NCBI GenBank assembly: GCA_003996215.1 | Contig: QJPP01007235.1 | Span: 1,550,001-1,614,000, forward strand | Source: Jaltomata sinuosa | Taxonomy: Eukaryota > Streptophyta > Magnoliopsida > Solanales > Solanaceae | Length of the DNA stretch: 64,000 nucleotides | Direction: 5' to 3' | Part shown: in pieces, positions 43,190 to 56,388 of the stretch | Position numbering within the stretch: the stretch's first letter is position 1 | How the letters are laid out: every line of letters begins with the position of its first letter | The notes under the pieces: generated by a model | What the model was told of the DNA's origin: nothing | Database searches by the model: none | Seen by the model: the letters and a program-made list of their open reading frames with translations, nothing else | Made by a program: the position numbers and the translations under genes

Positions 43190-45285
43190 ATGGGGGAGAA
43201 GAAGAATATGCCAGCAGTTTGGTTTTCTTTGAAGAAATCTTTGCATTGTAAGTCAGAGCCATCAGATGTTCATGACCCAAAAACAAGAAAACAGCTGAGT
43301 GCAATTTTGACTAGAAAAGGAGGAGGAGGAGGAAGGTCTGGTTGTTCAAGGTCCATAGCAAATCTCAAAGATGTCATCCATGGAAGCAAAAGGCATTTGG
43401 ATAAACCCCCAAGTTGTAGTCCAAGATCTATTGGAAGCAGTGAGTTTCTTAATCCAATAACACATGAAGTTATTCTGAGTAATTCAAGGTGTGAGCTGAA
43501 AATCACTAGTTTTAATGGCTTTCAAGAAAGTGCTAATGGTGGTGGTGGTGGGATTACTAATGGTGGCTCAACTTTTGTGGGTACTTTAAGGCCTGGTACC
43601 CCTGGTCCAGGAGGGCACCCTTCAATGCATTACTTCAATTCTGGTTGTAGGAACACAGTGGCAACTCCTACAAGGAGAAGTGCATCTTTTCTTGTTGATA
43701 AAGAAGGACATAGTAGTTTTCCTTCTAAAACTAGGCATTCACTTGACAATGATGTTAATGGGACTTCTGGGGTCACATGTCATAAATGTGGAGAGCAATT
43801 TGGGAAATGGGAAGCTCTTGAAGAACATCATCTTTCTAAGCATGCTGGTAAAAATCTTGCTTTTTTGCTTTTTCATCATTCCTGTTCCTAAATCCATGCT
43901 TTCTTGCTTTCACTATAGCTTATTTCCTTTTTCATTCTCTTTGTCTGAAAAAAGTACTTTTTTTATAAAAATAAAAATAAAATTTGGGGATAGGGGAAGT
44001 GGAAATGTGGGAGTGGATTACAAATTGGGGAATCGAACTTGCACTTGACGAGTTGAAAGTTCAGATAACCAACCAACTAACCAACTGAACTGAAAACAAG
44101 TACTTGCTTTGTTTTCTGCTCCATCTTTCCCCCCCTTTCTCTGTGTGTGTAGCCTACATCACAAGTGTACTTTGCAGCTTCAAAGCCCCCATTCCCTAGG
44201 AATTGGAAGTTCTTGTCTATGTCTTTAGTGTTAGAAAGATTATCCTTTTTCAGTCAATTTGTTTGGAATTTGCTTCAAGATGAGATGGTATCAGCAATTT
44301 CTGCTTAAATTGATTAGCATTGATGGATTGGTGGTGTAGGGAGGCGAGAGAGAAGAAATCATGAAATTTTAACTGTGAAATGTTATGTGTATTACACTTT
44401 AGATATCTATGCCTACAATGCACTGCTGGATCAGAATAGAATTTTGCTTCCCATAACGTTGTATGTCAATTTATGTTGAATCCTCTTAATACAGAATACA
44501 TTTGGACGTGCTCACCTAGACTCGTTGCTCCCAACTTGCTTGGGATTGAGACGTCGTAGTAGTGGTAGTTGTTATCATATTCATTTTCTCTGCTTGTTGA
44601 TATAATGGTTTTGAAAGGCTTTTTAGCTTCTTGTTTTTTGCTCAAATGGACAGTGAGTGAACTTTTGGAGGGTGATTCTTCAAGGAAGATAGTAGAAATA
44701 ATCTGTCGCTCAAGCTGGTTAAAATCTGAGAGCCACGTTGGTCGGATTGAAAGGGTCTTGAAAGTTCACAACACACAAAAAACTGTGTCTCGGTTTGAAG
44801 AATACAGGGAGATGGTGAAGAGCAAAGCAAGTAAGCTCCCAAAGAAACATCCTCGATGTATAGCTGATGGCAATGAGCTTTTAAGGTTCTATGGAACTAC
44901 TTTGGCGTGCGGCCTTGGCATGAATGGATCCTGCAGTCTCTGTATATCTGATAAATGCTGCGTCTGTCGAATTATCAGAAACGGTTTCTCCACAAAGAAG
45001 GAACTCAAAGGCGGGATTGGCGTCTTCACCACTTCCACGAGTGGAAGTGCATATGAATGTATCGAGATGAGTGAAGACGATCCATCTTTGAGGAAAGCGT
45101 TGATCGTCTGCAGAGTAGTTGCAGGTCGAGTGCATAGGCCATTGGAGAACATTCAAGAAATGGCTGGCCAAACCGGATTCGATTCTTTGGCAGGTAAGGT
45201 TGGCGTGTACTCGAACATAGAGGAGCTTTACTTGCTTAATCCAAAGGCTCTTCTTCCTTGTTTTGTGGTAATCTGCAAAGCCTAA
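43190..45285 (+). CDS. C2H2 zinc-finger protein with C-terminal PARP-fold-like region
   Basis: Exons 43190-43847 and 44654-45285. The intron of 806 bp splits a Val codon (AT GCT G|gtaaaa ... cag|TG AGT). Product 429 residues. I start at the first ATG; a second at 43208 (MPAVWFSLKKSLHCK) is an equally good start and may be the conserved one. A Ser/Gly-rich region with poly-Gly runs follows. A single C2H2 finger is at 195-219 (C197-x2-C200-x12-H213-x4-H218). From about 290 the sequence LLRFYGTTLACGLG, CCVCRIIRNGF, GGIGVFTTSTSGSAYEC and KALIVCRVVAGRV has the layout of an ADP-ribosyltransferase/PARP-like fold. This resembles the plant At1g75710/At4g27240/At5g54630-type family, whose function is poorly known. 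Catalytic activity is not implied. Confidence 0.88.
43965..44095 (-). mobile_element. SINE fragment in the zinc-finger gene intron
   Basis: Read on the minus strand: gttcagttggttagttggttggttatctgaactttcaa (A-box region), then gcaagttcgattccc (B box) and caatttgtaatcc. The same family occurs on the plus strand at 56712-56806 and 59405-59531. Confidence 0.65.
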
Positions 45286-47492
45286 GGGGTTAAAAAAAAA
45301 GACATGGTAGAATGTTTAAAGTTAGTAGTAAAATTTTTGCTTCACGTATAGGCTTTTCGACATGCTGTTCTGCAGGAATTTTTAGTTCTTGGAGTCACAA
45401 TTCTTACTTCCTGCAATTTCTGTATCTGTTATTTACCAAAATTTGGCAAAGCTAGATGATCCAAAAGTTTCATTGATACCTTTTGTTCACTTTGTTGTGG
45501 GGAGTGACTACCTTTTTTTTTTTCCTTCCACCCCACCCCCCAGGAGGATCAATAGTGTTTTTAATTATCCTCCAACGTGACTCAAATCCTCAATCTACTG
45601 GTGATGGTGAAGGTGCTCAACCACTTGAGCAAGCCTCACTTGTCAACTACCTTTTTCTGTGTCTCTGATGATTTTTGGTCGAGTTCATACAGGTATAGGT
45701 GTAACAGAATGCAGTTTATTGTACATAGTAATATAGACAACTATAGATTTGGGACCATTTCAGCTAATGAATCCTTGACCACAAATCTGAGCAGCTTTGG
45801 ACTAGACTCTTGTGACTTCAAAAACAAATGGTTGCAAAGGCTTTAGAAGTTTGTAAACTAGCTTCCGGCACCTATGTTGCTCAGACTCTTTAAAAATGGG
45901 GAAATAGTGCATTTTCGGAGAATTCGACATGGGTGCGACAATATTTTTGGAGAGTTCGAGTAACATAATCTGGCACTCAATCTTATTCGGAAGTAACAAT
46001 TGCACATCAATTTTCAAACTAGTTAGGGTTGGCTATATGAATTCTTAATGTCCACGTCCACTAATACAACTATATAGAGACCAATAAATTGTTCATTTCG
46101 ATTGAGTTTGGCATGATTTCTAGCAGGGTGTCTACCGGAAACAACTTTTCTACCACACAAAGGTGTAAAGTCTGTGTACATCTTATCCTCTCCAGACTTC
46201 ACTTGGGGGATTACGCCGAGTACGGAAATAACCTCTCTACCACACAAAGAGGTAGGGGTGTGCGTGAATCCTATCCTCTTCAGACTCTACCTGTGGAATT
46301 ACACGTGTATGATTTTGTTATATCAACTCAAGGAAATCCACTTGCAGCAACCAAAAAACCTTAGGCATGTGGTCCTAAGTTTGTACTGTCATGTGCTTTA
46401 GAAAATGCTTTAATCTAAAAACTAAAGGATAGAATGAAGGAGATAATAAGTCATTGTCTTTGTTCCTTTTGGCAGGCTATATTATCTGTGTCTCACTAGA
46501 GCTATTAATATTGCCAGAAAATATTGTGATCCTCTTTTTCTTATTATTCCTCTGCACATTTTTTTTCTTAATTTGGTCCTACTGGTGTTCAGAGAAAAGA
46601 ACTAGATTCATGAGATAAGTTAAAATGGACCCAATATGACCTGAAAAAAAGTGGTACCTAATTTTATTTTAGGTGATATATTTTCTTCTTTTAGTCTCTT
46701 TAGAAAAAAAAATGAGTACTATATTTCTGGATTTGTAAGCTCTTAAATTTTTTGAATTTTGAACTTTATTCTTTATACAAATGACATAGTATGCTTAAGA
46801 TAACAAGTTCTAAGGAAACTTTTGATATGTATTAAAAATAATTTTTATTTCTTAAATTCCGTATTCAATCAAATATCATCATATAAAAGGTTTACTATAT
46901 GGAAGACATGTGTCTTATATTCAATGACTCAGTGTAAATATCGGGTATGAGTAAATTTTTTGTGATTTGATACTATAGTCTATTACAAATATTATTTTGG
47001 TTAGATGATCTTTTTCACAAGTGACTAGTGAAAAAATAGCATATGAGATCTTAATCTATTAACATAAGAGTTGTTTGTAGGATATTTTCTTCTATTCAAG
47101 TTGTGAGTGAGCGTAAGAGATCATTTTTCACATCTTAACGAGTTAGTATGTTTATCTTTTTTTGTATAACCTTCTAAAATTCGATGTTCGCTGGCTTGAG
47201 CTCTATTAAAGGAGAAAATGTTCCTTCCTAAGTGCTCGAATCGAGATCTCTATCTATCTCACCACAACCCCCTCGTTGATTATTTAGTTGCTGGTTTGGT
47301 TTTGAACAGTAGCTGGCTGTTAATAAATGTTGCATGGCTATGCCAACTCATAAGTATTAATGCATCTGATTTTGATAGAAAAGACTATTTATCTATATTT
47401 GTTATTCAGAAAACTGAATACAACTGCAATTGGGGAGAATTTCAGTTCGCATTTCATTAATGCTGATTTAGACTGTTCCTCTGCGTGACACA

Positions 47493-47705
47493 CTTTCCTT
47501 TTTAGTCCGTCCTAAAAAGAATGTCACTTTTCTATAATTAGAATAATTTTAACTTTGAAATTCTCCTTTTACCCTTAATGAAATGATTTACAACCACACA
47601 AATATTCAAAGATTATTTTGAACCACAAGTTTTAAAAGTCTTCTTTTTTTTCTTAAACATCGTGCCAAGTCAAAGTATGCCACATAAAATGGGACGGAGG
47701 GAGTA
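47493..47705. mobile_element. Stowaway-like MITE
   Basis: The right end reads inward as tactccctccgtcccatttta. The left end (ctttcctttttagtccgtcc) is a partial inverted match. The interior includes the common aaagaatgtcacttttcta text. Confidence 0.6.
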
Positions 47706-48018
47706 GCAATTTTCATCCAATGTGTTTTAACTTATTCTTTTATCAAATAATTAATGCAGGTAAATAATACGAAAAATAAGTTCAGAATAATTATAGGACC
47801 CTCTCATAATTTAAGTCTGTAATTGGAAATTTCCCACAGTTTATGAGTGTTTCTATACCATATTCCAAAACAATTTGATGACTTTGATGTAATTAAATAA
47901 AAGTTGAGAGGCTATACACTGAAATTACAGTAAAATTTTTTTAGTAGAGTTGCTTTCAAAGTTTCAAGGTCCCCATGCACTGCAGACTGTTATGCTATTA
48001 TTTGCTTAAACAATGTTG

Positions 48019-48262
48019 TACTCCTTCTGTTTTATATTACTTGACTCATATTAATCTGTCACACCTTTTAAGAAAGCTTTAGTTACATGTTATTTTACTA
48101 AATTAACTTTATTGATAATGTTTTAAAATTCTAAATTTGACTATTACTATTTTATGTAATTATTTAATACTAAAAGTAATAAAACTTTGCTAATTTGCTA
48201 AAGTGACAAGTAAAAAAAATAATAATAATAGAGCGGGCAAGTAAAATGAAATGGTGGGAGTA
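48019..48262. mobile_element. Stowaway-like MITE
   Basis: tactccttctgttttatatta at the left; the right end aaaatgaaatggtgggagta is its imperfect inverse. TA at both borders. Confidence 0.65.
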
Positions 48263-48973
48263 TTCAAGTTGCAACGACACAACAAAAGAAGAAGTTAAAC
48301 AAATACTTGTACTTTTTTGGACACTTCTTGTTGGGTTCTAATTTGAAAATTGAAATACTTGGAACTTGAATACTGTATACTGTACCAATTAGACAAGCAA
48401 ACAGAATTTGAGTAAATGTATTTTGATTTTTGGGAATTTGAGCAAAAGCCTACCTATGAAGGGTCTTTATGGTTGCATAAAAATACCTATTAGCCAACTA
48501 TCTTTACTACTACTTGAATTTGTACATGTCATATGTTTATTGGTTCGGTCCATATAGATAAAATTTTCCATCATATCTGCCTTATTAGGACTTTGTTACC
48601 TCCATCCTAATAAGGACATTTCCATTTTGGTTTGAATTACATTTTATTTTTGTATATTTGAGTATATCATCATACAAAAGAAATGGAGTAATATCTAGTT
48701 TAGAAGAGGGGGGGGGGGGGGGGGGGGAAGAGCAAAAGAATATACTCCATTCTACGAAAATCAAGGAAACTCTTTAAAGAAGTCGTATCAAACATAAAAT
48801 AAATATTTTACTAATTTGAATTACTCGAGGGAAGAATCTTAATGCTGGTTTCTGCACATTAATATAAATTCATCTGTTACTGATTTAAAGGTGATAACAG
48901 AATCATAATATTACAATGAAAGAAGGTTCAAAATTAGCAAAAATCAAACTAGAATTTACAGGCCAGTTATCTC

Positions 48974-51314
48974 CTATGAAGCAGCAGCTACTGCTTCTGT
49001 TGTTTTCTCCTTCTCTTTGACTGCTTTCTTCCAGTTCTCTGCACTATCGATGATTTCCCCAGTTTTTATGAGATATCGGACTCTTTTTCCATTGTCTAGC
49101 GTTTTATGGCCCACCCGACTGGCTACCTTCTGCTCTTTCGAGTAAAGCATCACGTTTGAGCTGTGAATAGGAGCTTCAATCTGAAACAACAACAACAACA
49201 ACTACGCCTCAGGCCCAAACAAGTTGGGGAGCTTCAATCTGAAACGTTAACACAAATTTTACTTTCTTGGTAGGGCAAGAATTAATTCAATACTAGCTAT
49301 GACCAAAAGAAAGCTCTCGAGGAAAATTCTCAGGCAAGTTAGAAAAGAGAGAACACGAGATAAAACCTTGACTATCTGGCCTGGTTCATCCTCACTCCGA
49401 CTCTTCACATGCTTGGTTTTCAAGTTCACCTCTTTTACTACTACTTTGCTGTTGTGCGTGATGATCTCGGTGATCTCTCCGATCTTACCTTTGTCATGAC
49501 CAGATATTACCTTTACTGTATCACCCAGTTTCACATGCATTTTGTGTAGTACTGGAAGACTGTTTGGCTTACACTCTTTCCGTTCCCATCGCTTAAGCTG
49601 CAAAATAGACATTAAAAGAAGTTCTTATGCAATGATAAAGCAAATTCTAATCACAATTCAAAGATACTGTTTTTTCAGCTGCAAGAATATCACACTCCCC
49701 TTGTAAGTGATCTTTCAGTTCCTAAAAAGTAACACTTAGTTCCGGAGATTAGCAATACAAACATTTGGTGGCCATTTTTAGTAGCTGTTGACGAGTTAGT
49801 TTGAGCACTTCTCTCATTAGGTCATAAGTTATAAAAGAAGTGCATGACTACAAAGCAGCGACCCTATAAAAGTAGTTGCAGCAAATGTATTCACGTACAT
49901 CCATATTAAAGGACCAAAAAATGAATCAAGAAACCAACCTTTGCTGTTATCAAACATGGACCTTCTGTCGACGTAACCTGCATAGTGTCATATGGAGATT
50001 GTCATTAAAGTGGCTAAAAATCATTCAATTTTACAGTGACTAACCAAAAATCGACAAATTGTGCAAAGGCATGATATCCAGAGAGGATTGGGTAAACAAT
50101 TTTGCAGTGAAGAGTGTTAATCGAATAACAGCAAGTGCATTTTCTGGAGGCAGATCTCATTCCATATTGTACTTACTATTGCTTGTGATCATATGGGCAC
50201 TATGCAACAAATTCACCATTGTTTGTGATCCCTCATTGTAAACATGTTTGACAGATAACTGTAATATGAGAAGGATTTATATTATCGAGGAACATAGGAG
50301 CAAATGTACAATATGAGTTCAGCCGAACCCAATAGCTTTGACTCAGACCCTGTATATGTATCAGGAAATTTACTAAGTATGTCCAAATATTAAAATTTCA
50401 AACCCAATGGTCAATGGGTTGAGTGACATCCCGAACTCATCAAGTTCAAATCCCGAATTCAACCTTTGCTGGAGGACATCAATTGCAACGGAGGGGATAA
50501 GTTTAAGTTAATCAATTAGCATAAGCTCAATATACTTGAATTTTTGAAGACAACAACAACCACAACAACAACATATCCAATGTAGTCCCATGGGTCTGGG
50601 GAGGGTAAAGTGCTCGCAGACCTTACCCCTCCGCTCAAGGAAAAAAATCAAAGCAATAAAGAAGCATCGGATGTGAAAGCATAACAAAGCATGCTAAATA
50701 ATAACTACATCAAAATAATACGATAATCAAAGTACAAAAAACAACAAATAGTAACAAAAAACTAAGACCAAGAAACTACACGGGTAATACTATGAATACT
50801 AGTATGGAAGGATTAGCTAAACAATGCTCTATAATCTGCTAAAACCTACTACCCTATAATCTGTGTCCTCCACAAACTCCTGTCTAAGATCATGTCCTAG
50901 GTAAACGGTAACTGTGTCATGTGTGTCTAATCAGCTCTCCCCAAATACTTCTTTGGCCTTGTAGATGTTATATATATAAAATTATTCATCTTGCAGCTAG
51001 ATACTCGTCCCAATCATACATACCACGAAATAGACCAAAAATCAAAACATATGATATGAGCAATGATGAGAAAATTCATTTCTAATCAATAGTGCAATTG
51101 AGATGAATAACATAGAAAGGGCAATTATTGAAGAAGAAATGTTTCATTACTAAGTAAAATTAGGGCAAGTGAGAATTGATATTCAAAGTGAAAATGTAGA
51201 ATTTTATGAGAAAAAGCATACCAGAGGAGGGGAGAGAGGAGGAGAGAAGCGTTGGCCGAAGAAAGAGTTGGAGGAGATAGAGAGACCAGTAAAGGAGCTC
51301 TGCAGAGCCGCCAT
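48974..51314 (-). CDS. RPL24: 50S ribosomal protein L24, chloroplastic (nuclear gene, four exons)
   Basis: Exons on the minus strand: 51314-51222, 49977-49939, 49597-49367 and 49180-48974, all bounded by GT/AG. Product 189 residues, the usual length for plastid L24. Residues 1-31 (MAALQSSFTGLSISSNSFFG...) are Ser-rich without acids, typical of a plastid transit peptide, extended by a 13-codon exon 2. The mature part has LKRWERKECKP and a KOW motif (KLGDTVKVISGHDKGKIGEI, then SKVVVKEVNLKTKHVK), then IEAPIHSSNVMLY and KVASRVGHK. It belongs to the bacterial-type large subunit and helps initiate 50S assembly. Intron 1 (about 1.24 kb) holds a minus-strand SINE at about 50555-50640. The acceptor of intron 3 is duplicated by a small insertion. 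Confidence 0.95.
49188..49228 (-). mobile_element. 41-bp retroposed fragment with 17-bp TSD in RPL24 intron 3
   Basis: gagcttcaatctgaaac occurs at 49171-49187 and 49229-49245. Between them is a 41-bp insert with aacaacaacaacaac and ctcaggcccaaacaagttgg, the word set of a Solanaceae SINE tail. The duplicated target includes the intron 3 splice acceptor (minus strand: gtttcag|attgaagctc). Confidence 0.85.
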
Positions 51315-52245
51315 TGCCCAAAACCTGCTGCAAAATCCTTTGGTGAATGAAGAAAGAAGAGTTTTAGGATAGGATAATAAACACAAGTACCTTCTTCTTC
51401 TTCTCTCTCTATCCCGATCCAAGTGAATTGGACCTTGTACGGCTCGTGTCCGGCCCAAATTATAAATCTCGTTTTGGGCAATTGCAATTTGGAAGGGGAA
51501 TGGAATAGCTCTAGTTATTCCCTTATCATTATACTCACTCACTTTGTTCCGTGTTTTAGTTGTCAATTTAATTAACTTTTAAAATTAAATTAATTTAATA
51601 TCACAAGATTATAATTTAAATATTTAAAAACTTTATAGAAAATATCATAAGTTGTAATTCTTCTCATATTAATATGATAGAAAAGATATATCTTAAAATG
51701 AAGGTCAAAGTTCATGTAGTTTGACTCTCGAAAGAGAAATATTCAAGCAGATAAAAAGTGAACTGAATCAAAACATATCTTGATCCTTTCTAATAAAATT
51801 AGATTGAATAGGATATTAATGTAGATGTAACTATTCCTAAATGGACCATTTAGTCAATTTTCGGACATGCTACTTTTTGCCAGCAGAAATATTTAGTAAC
51901 TACATCCACCAAAGTTGAGGCAGGTGAGAATAAATCACCTAACTAACTAGATTTAGATATAAAGAATTGACTGTTGAAGATGATATGAACTTTCATAGAA
52001 GTGAAAAAGGACTGATCTGGGATTTTCCCCCTTTTACCATTCATTTACCTTTCCACGCAAATTTACAAAAACTTCAACAAAATTGGGAAGAAATGCTATC
52101 ATACACTCAGACTATAACATATCAATCGAACTCACCAAGACAAAAAGTGTGTTGTAGTGAAGAACCTAACAACCTGACCAATTTTACAAGATGAAAATAA
52201 GAAGAGGAAGAAGTAAACAAAAAATAAACAAATGGAATAACTGAG

Positions 52246-55200
52246 TTAAACTTCACATGAGTCAGCTGTGCTGTCTATAGAGTCCATACGTCGATGTCCA
52301 GAGATTGGACTCCGATGATCTAGTTGTTCAACATTTATGGCAATCTCCTCTGCTGTTGCAGATGAAGAACGTTTGTGACGCTTTCTTTCGTGTCTAGACT
52401 TGAGTATCCTTGATAGAACCTGCACACTGTCCCGCATGGAAGGCCGTTTCTTGGGGGCACGATTCACACATTTGTATGCAAGTGCTGAAACATCATTAAG
52501 TTCTTGCAGATCATACTTCCCATCAAGACGGGAATCTGCAATTTCCTCCCATCCGCCTTTTCCATCTGTAGTCATGGCTGCCTACAATCATCAATCATTT
52601 GTAGCTTAGTTTCAATATGATTGAATAGGCTTCAGAAACATATAGACAATGAAAGAGGTTGTAGGGGGAGAGGGGAGGGGTGGAGGGGTTTCAAAAGTTG
52701 CTCGACATCACTGCTCTCTATACATGTGTTCCTAAAGTTAGGAGTAGTGGTATTTAGAGGTGGTCTAGTCCGTGGAACATTGATAAGCCAACCACAGATA
52801 TGGACTACAGGATGCGCGAAACTTGAAGACTCAAGACTCCAGAAACTTTTGTTGCTGGGTTCTGCTTGATTTATGAAACTGGTATTGCATTTGTTTACTA
52901 TTTTCTCTTATTTGTAGAAAGAAACACCAGGTGAAGTTTGTCTCACTCCCTTCATAACCACCACCAGATTATCACTGATTGTGTAACAAGGTCCTTGCAA
53001 ACTTTTCCGCCAAAAACTTGTGCGCACAGAAATATGGTACTCTTAAGTCTGAACTGTATTATGCAGTACAAGAACAATCATAGAAGCAACATTCTTTTGC
53101 AAGTAGACACTATACAACATACATATGATGAAGTCATCCAAGTATAGCCAGGGGAAGACAAAAGAGCAAGCAAAGACATTATAACAAAGGCATAAGCAAT
53201 CTCATAAAGCTACATGCTCAAAAAATCATGGACCCTTAGTCCTCACCATATCATTGCTTAAAAAAAAAAAAGAAACAAAAGTTTCACAGCACATAATGAG
53301 GAGAAAGAGAGAGAGAGATCTTACTAGTTCAATATACTCGATAAGCCCCTGAAGAGGGTTTCTACCAGCAATAAGTTCGAATAGTAAGACCCCAAAGCTG
53401 TAAACATCGCTTTTCTTAGTGAAGGACCTAGTTGATATATATTCAGGATCAAGATATCCAAATGTTCCACGGATGTTGGATACATGTTTACTGACCATTT
53501 CTTCCCTTGACAGCCCAAAATCAGCAACCTATGTATTAAACCCAAGATTGCAGTTATGCTTAGTACATTAGCCCAAAATGGCTTTTACATTTTCATTATG
53601 ATAAACTTAGAATGGTCATAATCTTCAGTATGACCGCCTCAAAGTCTGCCATTTCATTATTATCAAAACCAAAGACATCTATTTCTTTACTTTACTTTTG
53701 GAGAGAAAAAAGAATATATTTAGCAACTGCATACCCTGGCTCTCATTGACTGATCCAACAAAATATTGGATGATTTAATATCCCGGTGAACAACTGGAGG
53801 AACTGCCTGAAAAAGAAAAATAACAAAGAAGAAAGAGGTGAGTGAATCAGCAATATATGATAGCAGGAGAGTTGCCACTAGGACACACATGATTCAGAAA
53901 TTGAGTTCCCCCAAAATGTATTTTGTGCTTATTTCAAGGATCCTTGATGCAGAAGAGAGATTGGTCATTAATCATGTGTCAGCAATTAAATGCGAATTAT
54001 GGGAAAAGATTACCCCGTCATGAAGATACTCTAAGCCCCTAGCCACATCCAGAGCAATTTGAACTCTCAAATCCCAGTGCAATGGTTCAAGCTTTTCATC
54101 TGTCAATGTAGTTCCGTTGTTAAAATACTAACATATTATCATGCATGTGAGTGGTCATCCTGGATGCAAATATCTGGCTACACTACCATATTTTTACATT
54201 GCTATGAAAACTTTGATTGCATGAGTACATAATATGCTAGTCAAAAGTCAAATGTCGGTGCATCGTGAATCTCACAGAACACAAAGGAGAATTTCCAATT
54301 TGAGGTGGTGGGATATCTGTAAAATAGTCACACAAACAATCCCTAGCATTCAGTGTATATGCAACCACAATTGTCAGGAATCAGCAGCGCTAAACTGGGC
54401 CTTAGGGAGCCTTGCTATAAACTGATCAAATCGTTGGTGCTGAAGGGCATACATCGTCTAAAAATTCTTTTCCTCTTGCCACTAAATCATCAAATAGAGT
54501 TCTCAATAGCATACCGTACAAGTGAGAAGCCAAACTGCCTCGGCTCATGTAAACGTAGATAAGCATATGCTGACCCTTCTCTGCGCAGTATCCAACTAAA
54601 TTCACTAGGTTTCTATGATGTAGCCTTCCCAGTAACATGACCTGTGGAAATAAAAGAAGCTGGAAGTCAATTTATTTTTAAAAAACATTTACAATATACA
54701 ATGTAGTTCAGCTATCACAGCATAAAACATACGATTTAGCACAAAATATGAATAAAATGATGAGTTTCAGAGGATATCTAGAACCCTACTGGATGAAAGG
54801 TTTTGTTAACTTACAAAGGCTAGGATTTGCCTAAACTTTTTTTAGTGTGCTGTGAAACTTAGAGAAAACATTATACATGTTTGGAGGGTACATCAATTTT
54901 CCTGTCCCCTCTTGCTTAGGATCAGTTGCAAGCACTTCACCAGCTACTGCATCAAAATATGAAGGGAGTTTAAGTAAATATATCCTTCTCTTTTTGTCTG
55001 AAAACCAGATGTTTGTTAAAGATCATTTGGTCTTGTACCACTGCCATGTTCTCTAAGTGATATCTCATGATTTAAGGTAACATTTTTACGAATTTCCACA
55101 ACTATACCACATTGTATCAACTGGTGGTTTGGTGAACTGGCCTTTCCATATGTTAACTTAGAGCTTACATGGTTGTTGCACATTACCAAAGGTTGTCAAA

Positions 55201-56388
55201 TTTTACAACAAGTGTTTGAGCAAGTTGACTTGTCAAACACACGGACATCGTCCTGAAAAGAATTCATCTGTAATGTTTAGAGTACCTCTGTTTGGAATTC
55301 TTTCTCCCCTTGTTTAGAATCAGTTGCAAGCATTTTGACAGCAACCGTCTCACCAGTGGACATCTGAGCTTTATAAACAGGACCATAGGCCCCTTGACCA
55401 ATCAATGTGGTGAAGTTGTAGGTTGCTCTCTGCAAATCCCTGCCCATGAGCAGTGTACAGTCTCAATTAAGAATCAAAAGCATTAGAGCAGGTAGTCATG
55501 ACCCTAAGATGCAAGGTCTATTTATTGCAGAGTCATTTTTGTTAAATAGTACAAAAGGAATTGCAAGACATGCAGCAAGGTAATGAATCAGACACATTAA
55601 TAGGATATTGCCATGAGTTAAAGATGCAAAGTCTTGCTACAGGAGAATGTTCCTAGTTTTGCACGACATCCAAACAGTACATTGTTCGGAATTCTGAAAT
55701 GGAAAAATTTAAAAGAAGCCTGAAAGTGGATTGATGACCTTTGAAGTTATACAGTCAACAACAGTTTCTGTGATAAAGAGACAATAAGAAAGAATGGCTC
55801 ATTTCTGCTATGGCAAGTTCTGTAGGGCTAAGTGCTACTATGAAAGGGGAAGTTCGGATTCTGTAGGATCCTTCTATTTTATTCTACTTCCGGTGATCGA
55901 AACAACTATACTGGTATAAATGCTGATTTTAAACAAGCTATCCAATGATAAAATAATAGTCATAGAAAAACTGCTCAAGTTCATCATCCGTTTTAACAAA
56001 CAATGAGAGAGCAGTATATTCGAAACCAAACTAAGAAGTTGCAACACTCTTTCCATTCTGTCAAAGATACATACTTGTAGGAGTACTCGAGTATACCGGA
56101 TGCAGAAACCACATTCGACTTCCTGATGCTCCCTAGCCACAATGACATGCCATTCTGGATAGACTTTGGTGACTCAGTACCAATTGAAGAGTCTGATAAT
56201 ACTGTACATGTATCAACACCATTTGCACGAATAGGAACGGTGGCAGCCCTCCTAGAACTGCTATTCCCTATCTGAGGACGTCTCCTATGGTACCTCCTAA
56301 AGCAGAAAAATGCAGTTATAGCTAAAAGCACTCCTATCACCACTCCAATTGAGATGCCTATAATTAATCCAGATGACTCCTTCTCCAT
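52246..56388 (-). CDS. Receptor-like protein kinase, CRLK1/CRLK2-type (calcium/calmodulin-regulated), seven exons
   Basis: Exons on the minus strand: 56388-56075, 55439-55286, 54641-54515, 54099-54014, 53806-53735, 53528-53325, 52581-52246. All have GT/AG borders and phases join without a break. Product 430 residues. An N-terminal membrane segment at about 8-30 (GLIIGISIGVVIGVLLAITA) is followed by RRYHRRRPQIGNSSSRRAA, a very CRLK-like juxtamembrane stretch. Kinase motifs: GQGAYGPVY (119-127), K140 in VAVKML, HRDIKSSN with D236, DFG at 254-256, GTFGYLDPEY. Active-site residues are all present. The tail is basic, then Ser-rich. In Arabidopsis, CRLK1 links calcium/calmodulin to cold signalling; the role here is inferred. 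There is no extracellular domain. A 5'UTR exon probably lies near 57.6 kb. Confidence 0.93.
54898..54965 (-). pseudogene. Exon-2 fragment relic inside a CRLK-like intron
   Basis: On the minus strand the text gaagtgcttgcaactgat, then cctaagcaagagggg, resembles exon 2 of the same gene (aaaatgcttgcaactgattc, taaacaagggg, at about 55295-55345). It is a partial, diverged copy, apparently without a full kinase subdomain and without matching splice sites at both ends. Confidence 0.55.

Larger units (their letters stand above)
45300..48950. other. Spacer between the zinc-finger gene and RPL24, with SINEs and MITEs
   Basis: A minus-strand SINE lies at 45505-45660 (tcaaccacttgagcaagcctc, T-run at 45511-45522). 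SINE 3' parts on the plus strand lie at 46125-46330 in two tandem versions (ctaccacacaaaggt, agacttcacttgggggattac). A degenerate minus-strand SINE is near 47190-47280. A G20 run lies at 48708-48727. No gene is seen. Confidence 0.55.

Noticed and set aside
48708..48727. Poly-G run as a functional element
   Set aside because: A simple homopolymer in spacer DNA; also a common place for assembly error.
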